Notes: generated by a model not told the origin, from the letters alone. DNA of 29,920 bases from Salisapilia sapeloensis (GCA_023334545.1 JAADVB010000225.1:1-29920), one strand, 5' to 3'. Counted from the first letter of the stretch, positions 19,246-29,289 are shown. Made by a program: numbers and translations.

Positions 19246-21770
19246 CGTGCGGTAGACTATGGAGTCTCTTCAGTGGATTGCAATTTGTAGAATGGCAGTG
19301 ATGATACAAGGTGATAGAGAGAAAGCATTCACAAGTTCAACAGATTAGATCAGATTTTCAATCTAGCTAACTACCCGCACTTTAGCCGACCAGCTTTCGT
19401 TACCGCGATAAACTATTCATGCTACTTTGGAATAGTCTAGGTTAGGGCGTTTGCATGCTATATGATTTATGTAAGGGTTACTAGACTGGTCCGAAGGAAT
19501 TGTATATACTTTCATGTATAAGTAGTCTTCGCCAAGCTGTAGGTAAAGCTTCTGAGGAGCTGAGTAACAGTCAAACAATGCGAACGTCACGAGGGATAAT
19601 ACCAAAGAGTTAATTGCTTACTTTTTGTTTCGCTTTCTATGTATTCTTGCTGGATGCAGCAACTGCTTTAGCAATAGGCGCAGGGCCGCCCACAACTTAT
19701 TTCTAGCTTTCATGGAGACCACTCAACCGAGTGACAAGTTAAATGCTTTATACTACGTAGACGACTTTCGAACTACAAGGTATAGCCAAACATCTACTTT
19801 AAAACAAGCATATTTGTGAATATCTAGTGTAAATAACTAAAACGACGGCGCTTCCGACTATGATGTGCCGAATGTAGAAAGCTTGTGGCGCATGAGAGCA
19901 ATTATATCAAATACTAGAGCATTACCTTTCTGAGAATTGTCATCCAAGTTGAAGTATAAGGCTTCAAAAATGCTTAAAGATACTGGAGTTAGCACATAGC
20001 TGACTCTTGTGGACGTCTTCTATCTAAACCTTCTCTACATGATTGAACGATTATCTTTTAGCGATACTAATCACTACTCAACAGAGCATTAGTTATTTAA
20101 TATCCTAAAATTGGCAGTGAACATTTCCTTGACTTTCGCATCAATGTGCCTCACCGTATTTCATGCGCTGAAGAGGATGAGCATATGATACACAGCAACC
20201 GTAGGTGCATATATGGTAATGCGATAGACTGTATGAACACAACGTGGTTTGACCTATGATAGTGTATACGGCGCGTCTATCGGCTTCTAATGATTATAAC
20301 AGTTCAAGATGACTATACTACTTTCTAGAGCTTCTTATATCGGATAGTCTACACTGTTGTTCCTTGCATAAAGAGTTTTGGTACATCAATTAAGATGACC
20401 ATGCATATCATCGACTTTGGTTTCCGTCTAGAATGTCCTTCGAAATGCTTGTAAGCTTCTACGCCTCTAGCATCTTTTCAGAAAGCTGTATCGCTTATGA
20501 TACTTTAGAAAACACACAAGAAACACTTCAGCAGGTTGTCCATGGTAGACTTCTACTTCCTTATCTTTACCTTTGCACTCGATAATGTATTATTTGAAAT
20601 GACATATGCTCACACTATGTCATTTTAAAAATACCTTTGATAATTTATAAATAAATATTTGATTGATCTTTGGCTTTTCGAAAAGCATTGCTTTGTCAAG
20701 GGCACGTCTTCTTCAAAGCGATATAGTTTTCCTCGCGCTATCGAAGGCTAGCTTTACTGTATGGAAGATTAAATGATGACCATCATTAAATATAGTATTG
20801 GTAAGTTTGTGGTAACCTGGTCGTCAAATTTTGAAGGCTATGGAGCATTTGCATGCAACCGACCCATCGCGCGCCCACAAATGATGGACTGGGGACTAGC
20901 ATCCTTTCATAAAAGACCTAGATATCATCGAAACAAAATTATATCACCATAAAAAGGAGAAACTCGCTATGAAATGGGTGATAATCGCCACGTAGAAGGT
21001 ATCGATACGTCCATACAGGTCATTACACGTCCAGCTGTACAAGGAACACTTAGATCGTCGGGTGCATGATTTGGAGGTTTCATGATAAAGCGAGAGTACA
21101 TACAACGAGGATAATACAAGAAGCCCCAAAACCCTATCCATGATCTATGTTCATGCAGTCTATGTATTGTGTTGCGCTTGTATCATACACAGTTGGTTTG
21201 TATCTTTTGCTAGCCTGCTTGTATGTACTTTCGTTCCATCACCTATCTGGATTGACTCGTGCGGACTGTTCATGCTCCCTTTGCACAATGATGAAAGGAA
21301 CTTGTATAAACGTTATTATTGTTCCGTACGTTTCTCCTTTCGCACTGCGACGGCCGACCTTGCTTTAAAGATGTTAGCGCATATCATCAAAACGTTGATC
21401 GCTCCTTGCCGATAACAAAGTTATACTTCATGCAGGCTTTGTGACATTTGTTAATTTTTGAAGAGGCTATCGTTTTGTCTGCGTTGATAGGCAAAGGTAC
21501 GGTGTTCATTTTATAAATTTCCAAACTCTCTTGTCGTAGAGTAGTAACTTTATTTTGTTGGGTAACTGCAGCGACCATGCGACGCGACCAGTAGGCTCAT
21601 CTGAGGTTGTTTCTCTGTTGACAGATTAGTGGAATCAGATGCACACGAAGGCTCTTTCGTGTCTACTACATTTTAGACCTACTTACATGCAAATATTGTA
21701 CTATTCGATGTGAATGATGGAGGATAAGCTAGGCTTATCGCAGGTGGTTACGGGAAGGTTTAAAACAAGG
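19246..21770. other. Gene-poor AT-rich region
   Basis: About 2.5 kb without a gene I can support. The left end should hold the START/FYVE-like promoter. Short frames at 19625-19819 (+), 20944-21141 (-) and 21140-21415 (+) lack any family resemblance. A perfect hairpin lies at 20597-20625. I found no tRNA, transposase or long terminal repeat. Confidence 0.4.
20597..20625. repeat. Perfect inverted repeat, 10-bp arms, 9-base loop
   Basis: AAATGACATA (20597-20606) and TATGTCATTT (20616-20625) are exact reverse complements. It lies far from any recognised gene and is followed by an A/T-rich run. It could be chance in AT-rich DNA, part of a small mobile element, or a structured RNA. Confidence 0.5.
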
Positions 21771-21779
21771 TGGTATTAT

Positions 21780-22190
21780 CGAAGGTGAAGATTAAGGAAG
21801 CAGGTTAATTCGACACACACGAATGGTACGATCATCCTTTTTCGGTATCTTCATCAGATGTAGACGAACGGTTGTGCTTTGATGAGACTTTAGCTGACTG
21901 GATCTCTCACCGAATATGAGCAGCTGGTCGTGATATAGCAGACACTTCACCAGGGAGTGGAGTGTGATTATCGCAGTGCTTGGTATCTTTGCGTCTGATC
22001 CGGGCGAGTCGCACGATAATCGCGCATTGAACTTGCCGTTGACAAAATGATTTGATGAGAGCTAGGAGAGCCGGAATCTACGCGAGACAGGCCGAGAGAG
22101 GAAGGAATGGAGATGGACAGCATAGTAGGACTCCCTGTAGAAGAGGTCAACCATACTTTGTCGCGGAAGGACACGCAATTATTCGATAAT
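21780..22190 (-). pseudogene. Possible decayed coding sequence, unidentified
   Basis: On the - strand a Ser-rich frame runs from about 22174 to 21968 (SFRDKVWLTSSTGSPTM at its start). A second frame overlaps it at the 3' side (contains RRKDTKHCDNHTPLPGEV, a TGA near 21908, then KHNRSSTSDEDTEKG and a stop near 21833). A third frame is also open for more than 80 codons over the same DNA. Protein-like composition split between frames suggests a gene broken by an indel and a nonsense change, but with three open frames I cannot say which is real. No family recognised. Confidence 0.25.
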
Positions 22191-22261
22191 TTGCATTCAA
22201 GCTGAAGTTGAAAAGAACGACGGATTTTAGTGTAGGAAGCTAGTATGCGCAGTCAGTGGTG

Positions 22262-22675
22262 TCACAATTCGATGAATGTAACATCGAAGCCACTGCGTTG
22301 AACATCGTTATGGGAGCCAACCTTGCCGGCTATGACTTCTGCAGCCTCGTACGCTTTTGCTTCCACGTTAGAGCCGTGCTTGCCCTTGCGCAACCATAGA
22401 CGGTTCAGATATTGACATCCCGCAGATGTCACTGTTTCATCGTTGTGCTGGATGTTTGACCGTGACTCGGCGGTCCCTCAAATAGGCACGATTGGCCAAA
22501 CCAATCTTTCAAGATAACCAAATCATCTGCGCGACCAAGCTCAACGTACAGATTGCTGGCTTCGTCGACAACGGCTTTTTTTAATTTTTCTCGGAAGCTT
22601 ATTCGAGTCCAGCACACCGGTTTTCGGTAAAGCCGCCCAGTACTCTATGGCGCATTCTGTGGTCCATTGGTTTGA
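22262..22675 (-). pseudogene. Probable decayed gene, unidentified
   Basis: Two protein-like segments lie end to end in different frames. The upstream one (about 22620-22486) includes KKAVVDEASNLYVELGRADD and DLVILKDWFGQSCLFE. The downstream one (about 22484-22262) includes SNIQHNDETVTSAGC, LRKGKHGSNVEAKAYEAA and EVIAGKVGSHNDVQRSGF, ending FIEL and TGA. A third piece further upstream (22657-22605, MRHRVLGGFTENRCAG) is in yet another frame. The switches look like single-base indels, not introns, because no GT-AG pair of normal size fits. The segment with LVILKDWF faintly recalls proteins with haemolysin-type calcium-binding repeats, but this is weak. Confidence 0.4.
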
Positions 22676-22985
22676 TTGGTAACCTAGAATAGTCTCAGTA
22701 GTAAACAACACTTACTTGTAGTATTTAATCTGTACCGAGACATTTCGTCTGAAGCAAGATGTTTGTTATCTGAATCACGTTCGTATACAAGATCCCGATC
22801 TCACCTATCCACGTTTTGCAGCTCCAGTGCAAATCGGATGGTCTTCGAATACATGTTTAGACCTTTTTTGCTTCAAACAGCAGATAGCATCAGGAAGTAC
22901 CTGCGACTCGCTGATAGAATTGGCATTCTCGTTTTTTCGAGCTTTCTCTCAAGCGGACTTTCATCTTATCGAAACGGACGCTGAC
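22676..22985. other. Upstream region of the P5-ATPase
   Basis: About 310 bases, expected to hold the promoter and 5' leader of the ATPase gene. The ATPase frame is open from about 22827 but contains no ATG before 22986. Nothing else is seen. Confidence 0.35.
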
Positions 22986-25900
22986 ATGAAAGCCATCTTT
23001 CAGGCCCTCGTGGTTTCGGCGGCAGCAACGCTGATACCTTCCATCTATGCTGCCGCTCCAGATCAAGCAGACTTTCCTGCTTGTCCTTCTCACTGGATGA
23101 CCAAGTACTGTTGTGACCTGGGTATCTATCAAGAGGGCGATACCAACGAAGAGTACGGCACGATCAAGTATGTCTTCAAGGAGTATCAGCGGCCTCGTGG
23201 AAAAGGAAATAGCGGAGGTGATATCACGGAAACCTACGAAGAAGGCTGGCTAAAGGAACGCCAGATCAACTACCCGTACTCTCAGTACACGGTCGGCACT
23301 CAAAAGTTCCATTGGCGTGCTGATGACTACTGTACACTGTCCAAGGTTGGCACCGAAATGGACGGCAATGAATTCGTCTACGAATACAACTGTACGAACG
23401 ACCCAGCTGAAGCCAAGGCGCTTGGATTCGTGGAAGACAAGTATGTCACGTTTGAGGAGAACCCTCGAAACAACATGGCTCGTTGTAATGGCACCTACGT
23501 CAAGATCAACACGACTGACGATGAACTCGCGTGCAGCTTCATTAGTGTACCGATCGACTACTACTTTACGACCGGAGGTGAACCACCAGCTATCGTCATC
23601 TACGTTATCTACGGAGCTCTATTTGCATGCATCGGTCTCTGGTATGCGTACAAGAAGATGTACGAAGCTGCCGTCCTACACCAGACCAAGAACAAGTCGG
23701 CGACAGCAGACAAGGGTGCCAGTTTGATGGAGGACCGTGGTGGCCCCGTCACGCCCGTTCCGGGTGAGGACACTGCCGGTCGCAAGTCACACGTCAGCAT
23801 GCGATCCACGGAGATTAAGCTACGTGAGCAGACGAAGGAAATCAAGCAGGTTGGTTACAAGGACTCTATCTTTGGCAACGCGCTGCTTGCTTGGTTCGGC
23901 TTTATGGCTCTCTGCGTCCACGTCCTTCTCATCATGGTTATCATGGACTACTACGGACACTTCCCGCGACCTTTGCTCAAGTCTGGCCAACCTCTTCTGT
24001 CGGTCTACATCTTCTTCTGGTGTACCATGCTCATCTGGAGTATGGTCATCGTGCTAACCCAGAAGACCATCCGCAACTTCTTCCGGCTTCGTGCACCGCT
24101 CGAAAAGTCGGACTTTGTCTACTTGTTCAAGCCCGAGTACAGCGAAATTATGCTCAAGGACCGCACCAAGATTGTCGACTTTGTCCAAAAGATCGAGAAG
24201 ACACTGATGCCGGATTACCAGCCAGGTCATGAAGCCACTGTCCCGGTCCAGATTACGGAGAACGGTTCTCGCTACATTGAGTTCCAGAACATCCGCTACA
24301 GCTTCTTGGAAGAGTGGGATCAATTTGTTCCGTCCACCATCGAACTTGGTGAAACGTTTAAAGACATTCTGCTCGAGAGCGAAGGACTTAGCGAACAGGC
24401 ATACAACGCCCGACTCAACCACGTCGGTCCGAATGCTATTGACATCGAAATGCCGACGCTGCTTATGTCCATCCGGATGGAATTCTTCACGTTCTTCTAC
24501 ATCTACCAAATGGTCTGCTACTACGTCTGGTACTACTTTGACTACTGGAAGCTTGCTATCGTCATGACCTGTGTCATCGCCTTATCGGCTGTCATCAACA
24601 TCTATACGACGCGTAAGATGCGTGCTTCGATTGTCAAAATGTCCAAGTACGAGACCCAAGTCCGTGTCAAGCGCTCTGACCAATGGAAGACTGTCAGCTC
24701 CCGTGATCTTGTTCCTGGTGACCTTGTGTCCGTCGAAGAGAACTGGACGCTACCGTGCGACATGGTCATCGTCGCTGGTGCCACTGTCTGTGACGAAAGT
24801 ATGCTCACGGGTGAAGCAAACCCGGTGCAAAAGTTCCCGATTCCGGAGTCGGACCACGAGTACGATGCCGCGGGCGGCGGAAAGAAGTACACGCTCTTCT
24901 CTGGTACCAAGGTTCTATCTTCTGGACGTGATGAAGAGATTTATGCTGTGGTGCAAACTACTGGTGCCCACACGTCCAAGGGTCTGCTCATCCAGAACAT
25001 TCTCTTCCCAGTCCTCATGCGATTTAAGTACGACGAGCACCTCAAGGTCATTATCGGCTTGCTCCTCATCTACGCCGTTATTGCTGTCATCCTTGCTGTC
25101 AAATTCCTCACGAGCAATGCTTCGCTTTCCAACCCTCTGAACGCTTTCTGCTACGCCATCTTCTTGCTCTCTGGTATTGTATCTCCTCTTCTCCCGTGTG
25201 TTGTCACGATCGGTCAAGTGAATGCTGCCAAGCGTCTAGAAGAGCTTAGCGTCTTCTCTCTCAACACCAACCGTATCACCCTCACGGGTAAGATCCGTGT
25301 CTTCTGCTTCGACAAGACCGGTACGCTAACCAAGGAAGGTCTTGACTTTCTTGGATTCAAACCCATCGACACGTCGAACCAAACGTTCTTGGACATGGTG
25401 CCTGGCATCGACCTGAACAACATGGGCAAGCTCTCCACGTTTGCGCTCGCTTCGTGCCACTCTGTTGGTTCCCTCAACGGTGATCTCGTCGGTAATCAGG
25501 TTGAAGTGAAGATGTTCCGTGCTACTGGATGGGAGCTCATTGAAGAGCAAGGCAAGCAACCGATCGTCAAGAGTCCGTCTGGCACGCAGCTTCAGGTTGT
25601 CAAGCGCTTCGAGTTTGACCACCACCGTATGTCCATGTCTGTCGTAATGCGTGACGTGGAGAGTGGCAAGCTGTACGTCTTCTGCAAGGGTTCGTACGAA
25701 AAGATGCAGCAAGTCGCCACCGACGAAAGTCTTCCTGGTGACTACATGAAGGTGTCGGAAGAGCTTGCGCGTGATGGTTGCTATGTCCTCGGTATGACCG
25801 TGCGTGAGCTGCCTGCCATGGAAGAGTCGGAGCTCCAGAGCTTTATCAAGGACCGTGACGCCGTTGAAACTGGCCTCCACTCCCTTGGTCTCGTGCTCTT

Positions 25901-27227
25901 CCGTAACGAGCTGAAGGAAGACACTACTGATGCTATCCGCCAACTGCAGGAAGGACAAATCCGTCCGGCCATGATCACTGGTGACAATGCCATGTGCGGT
26001 TGCTACATTGCTAAGCAGTGTGGCATGGTCAAGGGTAACTCTCAGGTCATCCTCGCTGACATGCAGGGTGAACGTGGCACTGGTAAGCAGCTTGTCTGGA
26101 GTGACGTCAAGACCCGCGAGACTTACTCCACCGAACAGGTGCGTGGTATGGCTGGTGGCGATGATATTGAACTTGCAGTTACTGGACCTGCCTTTGACCA
26201 CCTTTGCAAGATCGACTTGATGAACGAGCTGCTTCTCCACACGCGTATCTACTCACGTATGACTCCGGACGGGAAGGTCCAGTGCGTCCAGATGCACATG
26301 GACAAGGGTCTCGTGACTGGTATGTGCGGTGACGGTGGTAATGACTGCGGTGCCCTACGTATTGCTCACGCCGGTATCGCTCTGTCTGACGCTGAAGCAT
26401 CGATCGTGTCTCCGTTCACGTCCAAGACGAAGACGGTCATGTCGGTTGTGGACTTGTGCCGTGAAGGCCGTTGCTCGCTTGCAACGAGCTTCGGTAGTGT
26501 CAAGTTCCTCATCATGTACGGCCTCATCTGTTCGACGCTGCGTCTGGTGCAGTACTACTACGCTATTATGATCAGTGAGTGGTGCTTCGTCGTGTCTGAC
26601 GCCTTCTGTCTCGTCGGTTTCTCCTACTTCATTACATTGTCCAAGCCGAAGCCGTACTTGGGTAGCGAACGACCGACGTCGAGTTTGGTTGGCCCAACGA
26701 CAATTGCATCCATCCTCGGACAAGAAGCCATCAACGTCATCTTCCTACTGACTGGTCTCCACTACCTCAGTCAAGCGGACTGGTACTGCCCGTTCGACCC
26801 CGCTGGTGCGGATCTTTCCAAGTGGTGGTTGCTTGCAGACAACTCCATTACGACGTGCCTCTTCTTTTCAGGTGTCGTCCAGCAACAAGCCTCAGCCTTC
26901 GTATATTCGTTCGGCTCGAGCTTCCGTCAGCCCATTTGGCGCAACTGGCAGTTCTGCCTGTTCTTCGCGGCGTTGGTCGCGTTCACCTTGTACTTGCTCT
27001 TGGGTGAGCCCTCCGTCGTTATGGACCAGTTGCGCATTGCAAGCAGTACGAACGTGGTTGGTCTACCGGACATTCCGATGCCGATCAGCTTCCGCACAGA
27101 GTACATGGGCTTCTTGTTGGGCAACATGGTCGCCACGATGCTCTTTGAATATATATTCATCCTGGGCCCAGTGCGTAACTTCCTCCGATCCAAGTTCCAC
27201 AAGGACCTCTTCGACTTGAAGATGTAA
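22986..27227 (+). CDS. P5-type ATPase (P5B/ATP13A2-like) with signal peptide and lumenal domain, 1413 aa
   Basis: A P-type transport ATPase. P5B members studied elsewhere move polyamines in endolysosomal membranes; transfer of that role here is inference. ATG 22986 is the first Met of the frame and starts a hydrophobic leader (MKAIFQALVVSAAATLIP), a good signal peptide, followed by about 180 residues with seven cysteines and three N-glycosylation sequons (NCT, NGT, NTT). A membrane helix lies at about 203-225 and two more at about 300-365. The ATPase core holds TGEA (608-611, usually TGES), the TM4 motif SPLLPCV with Pro734, phosphorylated Asp776 in CFDKTGTLTKEGLDFLGF, KGSYEKM, MITGDNAMCG, MCGDGGNDCGALR (Asp1116) and the P5 hallmark SDAEASIVSPFTS. 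The TM4 sequence lacks the PPELP of P5A, hence P5B-like. Codons strongly favour C/G endings, unlike the flippase gene, which suggests high expression. Confidence 0.92.
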   Translation: MKAIFQALVVSAAATLIPSIYAAAPDQADFPACPSHWMTKYCCDLGIYQEGDTNEEYGTIKYVFKEYQRPRGKGNSGGDITETYEEGWLKERQINYPYSQYTVGTQKFHWRADDYCTLSKVGTEMDGNEFVYEYNCTNDPAEAKALGFVEDKYVTFEENPRNNMARCNGTYVKINTTDDELACSFISVPIDYYFTTGGEPPAIVIYVIYGALFACIGLWYAYKKMYEAAVLHQTKNKSATADKGASLMEDRGGPVTPVPGEDTAGRKSHVSMRSTEIKLREQTKEIKQVGYKDSIFGNALLAWFGFMALCVHVLLIMVIMDYYGHFPRPLLKSGQPLLSVYIFFWCTMLIWSMVIVLTQKTIRNFFRLRAPLEKSDFVYLFKPEYSEIMLKDRTKIVDFVQKIEKTLMPDYQPGHEATVPVQITENGSRYIEFQNIRYSFLEEWDQFVPSTIELGETFKDILLESEGLSEQAYNARLNHVGPNAIDIEMPTLLMSIRMEFFTFFYIYQMVCYYVWYYFDYWKLAIVMTCVIALSAVINIYTTRKMRASIVKMSKYETQVRVKRSDQWKTVSSRDLVPGDLVSVEENWTLPCDMVIVAGATVCDESMLTGEANPVQKFPIPESDHEYDAAGGGKKYTLFSGTKVLSSGRDEEIYAVVQTTGAHTSKGLLIQNILFPVLMRFKYDEHLKVIIGLLLIYAVIAVILAVKFLTSNASLSNPLNAFCYAIFLLSGIVSPLLPCVVTIGQVNAAKRLEELSVFSLNTNRITLTGKIRVFCFDKTGTLTKEGLDFLGFKPIDTSNQTFLDMVPGIDLNNMGKLSTFALASCHSVGSLNGDLVGNQVEVKMFRATGWELIEEQGKQPIVKSPSGTQLQVVKRFEFDHHRMSMSVVMRDVESGKLYVFCKGSYEKMQQVATDESLPGDYMKVSEELARDGCYVLGMTVRELPAMEESELQSFIKDRDAVETGLHSLGLVLFRNELKEDTTDAIRQLQEGQIRPAMITGDNAMCGCYIAKQCGMVKGNSQVILADMQGERGTGKQLVWSDVKTRETYSTEQVRGMAGGDDIELAVTGPAFDHLCKIDLMNELLLHTRIYSRMTPDGKVQCVQMHMDKGLVTGMCGDGGNDCGALRIAHAGIALSDAEASIVSPFTSKTKTVMSVVDLCREGRCSLATSFGSVKFLIMYGLICSTLRLVQYYYAIMISEWCFVVSDAFCLVGFSYFITLSKPKPYLGSERPTSSLVGPTTIASILGQEAINVIFLLTGLHYLSQADWYCPFDPAGADLSKWWLLADNSITTCLFFSGVVQQQASAFVYSFGSSFRQPIWRNWQFCLFFAALVAFTLYLLLGEPSVVMDQLRIASSTNVVGLPDIPMPISFRTEYMGFLLGNMVATMLFEYIFILGPVRNFLRSKFHKDLFDLKM

Positions 27228-27548
27228 TTGCGCACAGAATTAATGGATGGAGATGCTGTATTGCAGATCATTAAAATAAATGGTTTCATTTTCGAACGAA
27301 TGTACTCTTGATGCGATCTTGTCAACTTTGTGTCTTTTAGTTGCTATCCTGTCTGCTACAAGCAATAGCCTTTCAATTCTCACCATGTCAAACAACCAGG
27401 TTATCCACTGAATAGTTTCAAAGTAGTTTTGTTGCCTGACCACTTGCTTGGAGTTCTTGCCGGATGCCTCGTAAGTTTCCATTTCAAAGATCAGATGATA
27501 AGATTGTATCTTTAAAAACGCTTCGTACACCACAGTATTATCCTACTT
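27228..27548. other. Spacer between the P5-ATPase and the kinase pseudogene
   Basis: A - strand frame of about 97 codons (27533-27240, contains ETIQWITWLFDMVRIERLLL) is open and helix-like in composition. It follows the end of the kinase pseudogene in the same frame after two stops. It has no ATG at its start and no family I recognise. The + strand side should carry the 3' end of the ATPase mRNA; AATAAA-like signals are present near 27270-27280. Confidence 0.3.
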
Positions 27549-29289
27549 TTATTCAAAAGCGATACCGCTATGAGATGAAACGTGTTTCATCATTTTATGA
27601 AAGTAGTACTGGATCTGGGCAGCAGTCGGGTAATCTTCTGGGTTAGACGAAAGACACTTGTCTGCCAACGATCGAATCGACTTTGGACATGGTTCTATCA
27701 TCGACAGACGAAGGCTACCTTATGCTATTTTATTCACGAGGGAGCAGCACACTCCCAAATGGCTGGTTTCTCCAGCAATGTCGTAGTACAAAAGTTCACG
27801 CGTCGACAGCTCCGTGAGTATGAGTAGATATCACAGGCCTGCACGTAGTGTCACTCTCCTATCAGACTCTCGGGAACCAGCCATCGCACTGTTTCCACGC
27901 CTTCGACCATCATCGTCTGTAGATCGTGCTCTCGAGCAGTCCCAAAGTCACTCAGCTCAGCCAACATCGAAGGATTTACTAAAATCTCGACAGGTTTTAG
28001 GACTTGATGCAGCAGCGGAGGGACGAACGAATGAAGGTAGACCAGTGCCTTGATGATGTCATCTACGATGTAAAACTTTTGGTCACTCTATCCGTGGCGA
28101 GATGAATTCCCCTGAAGGTGACTTCGCAAGTCTCCATTCTCCATTCTCCAAGTACTCGAGCAATGCCTGGAAGTTGGAACGTTTGGTCCATGCAGCTCCA
28201 ACAACTCTCAAGACATTCGGATGCTCGAGCAACGCCACGAGCTTTATTTTTTCAATAAAGTTCTGGATCACTTCCGCGTTTACCCTTTCTTCACTCACCC
28301 GCTTAGAAGCATAGAACTTGTCGTAATACTCGACCAAGTGCACGACACCGAACGCCCCTCCGCCAAATTTCCTGACATCGCGAATGTCATCAACTTTCAT
28401 CTGGATATCGATCAGCTGCTGGTTGTTCCCTATCGACTTGTTTCTATCCTCCCTGCCTCCTATTCCCGCTGGAACATTCGAGCTGTCCTCTGCATAGTTC
28501 AGAGAACGCATGTTCAGCGATTAGTCTCGCTTTCGCCGCTTTAGGTAGAATAAGAATAAGCCAGCAGCGATGATAACAACAACGACGATAGAGAAGTCGA
28601 TGTACATGACAGTGGATGAAGACGTTTCCTTTTCAATGGTACCTAGACTCATTTCGTAAGAACATAATGATGTGTCGCTCTTATCAACTTGACTTAAAGT
28701 CATTTTGTTCATCACACAAACCTACAGAGTGCTTGCATTCACGTAGCGAACGTCTCTATGTGGATAATCCAATGTGTCGTTTTCAAAGGCTACACCTTCC
28801 GCGTCGAGTAGTGCCTTGTTTATCGTCTTATAGAGACTTGGAGACACTGCTCGATCGGTGAAAGTATTATTGCTTAGATATCTATTCCACAATCATGCCA
28901 TGACGATATCTTAATCTTGCAACGAGTAAGCTGATATAAAATTCTTAGATTGGATAAATAGGCCATGGCTTCTGGAATCATCTTCAATGAGATATAGCTC
29001 AGATCCCTATAAAACACTATAAAAGTTCTGTCAATTAAGCTAGCGTGTAGGACGACGCACAGGAATGTGAGATTCGTGCATTCTCCTGCGAAAGATTTTA
29101 ATGTTGTTCTGACATCTTCTAGCTCGGTCAAGCACGTTTCTGTCTACTTTCGGAGAGTCCTTCAAATTTAAAAACTGAGAGTCTAGTTGGAGAGTTCTGA
29201 AGTTTTAGTGAATTCACCGACGTGCAGGAGTCGTAGATGTTATATTTGCCTTCGGATGGATAGGGTACGGAACTTATTAGGATGAACAT
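27549..29289 (-). pseudogene. LRR receptor-like protein kinase pseudogene (TKL type)
   Basis: Pieces in order on the - strand: LRR ectodomain remnants (29289-28755, with IPEAMAYLSNLRILY and, after a frame change, YLSNNTFTDRAVSPSL), a juxtamembrane segment, a transmembrane helix then KRRKR (about 28600-28525), the kinase N-lobe (glycine loop FGGGAFGVVHL, lysine in YASKRV, 28420-28340), then the C-lobe. Lesions: in-frame TAG 28722-28724, TAA 28521-28523, a 7-base tandem duplication at 28136-28149 that shifts frame just after EYLENG, TAG 28088-28090, TGA 27851-27853, a small deletion and frame change near 27815, and TAA 27720-27722. The catalytic HRD is HQV, APE is VPE, while DFG survives. C-lobe coding resemblance continues to 27549 (ends QIQYYF then SGIAFE). 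The gene would have been a membrane receptor kinase. It cannot make a functional kinase unless the lesions are assembly errors, which is unlikely for so many. Confidence 0.85.
28136..28149 (-). repeat. 7-base tandem duplication within the kinase pseudogene
   Basis: On the - strand GGAGAAT occurs twice in tandem and is followed by GGAGAC. Counting one copy only, the frame passes directly from EYLENG into DLRSHLQG, the expected kinase sequence, and stays in register with YLHS and DFG downstream. The duplication therefore explains the frame change. Confidence 0.8.

Noticed and set aside
19625-19819. YVDD motif in a short frame, suggesting reverse transcriptase
   Set aside because: Only four residues match and no other polymerase motif, repeat or integrase sequence lies nearby.
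21147-21368. Small secreted protein with signal-peptide-like start (MFMQSMYCVALVSYTV)
   Set aside because: Only 73 codons in AT-rich spacer, an overlapping frame is equally open, and no RXLR or CHXC motif is present.
19246-22985. tRNA, rRNA, CRISPR or transposon in the gene-poor region
   Set aside because: No cloverleaf with a TTCGA-type T-loop, no spaced direct repeats and no transposase-like frame were found by eye.
24571-25140. 189-codon alternative frame on the + strand
   Set aside because: Shadow of the P5-ATPase; rich in Ser/Arg from out-of-frame reading.
25326-26240. 304-codon antisense frame inside the P5-ATPase
   Set aside because: Its length follows from the C/G-ending codons of the ATPase gene; the sense strand carries all catalytic motifs.
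28083-28511. Stand-alone short kinase gene
   Set aside because: It is only the N-lobe piece of a longer broken receptor kinase; its last residues are out of frame because of a 7-base duplication.
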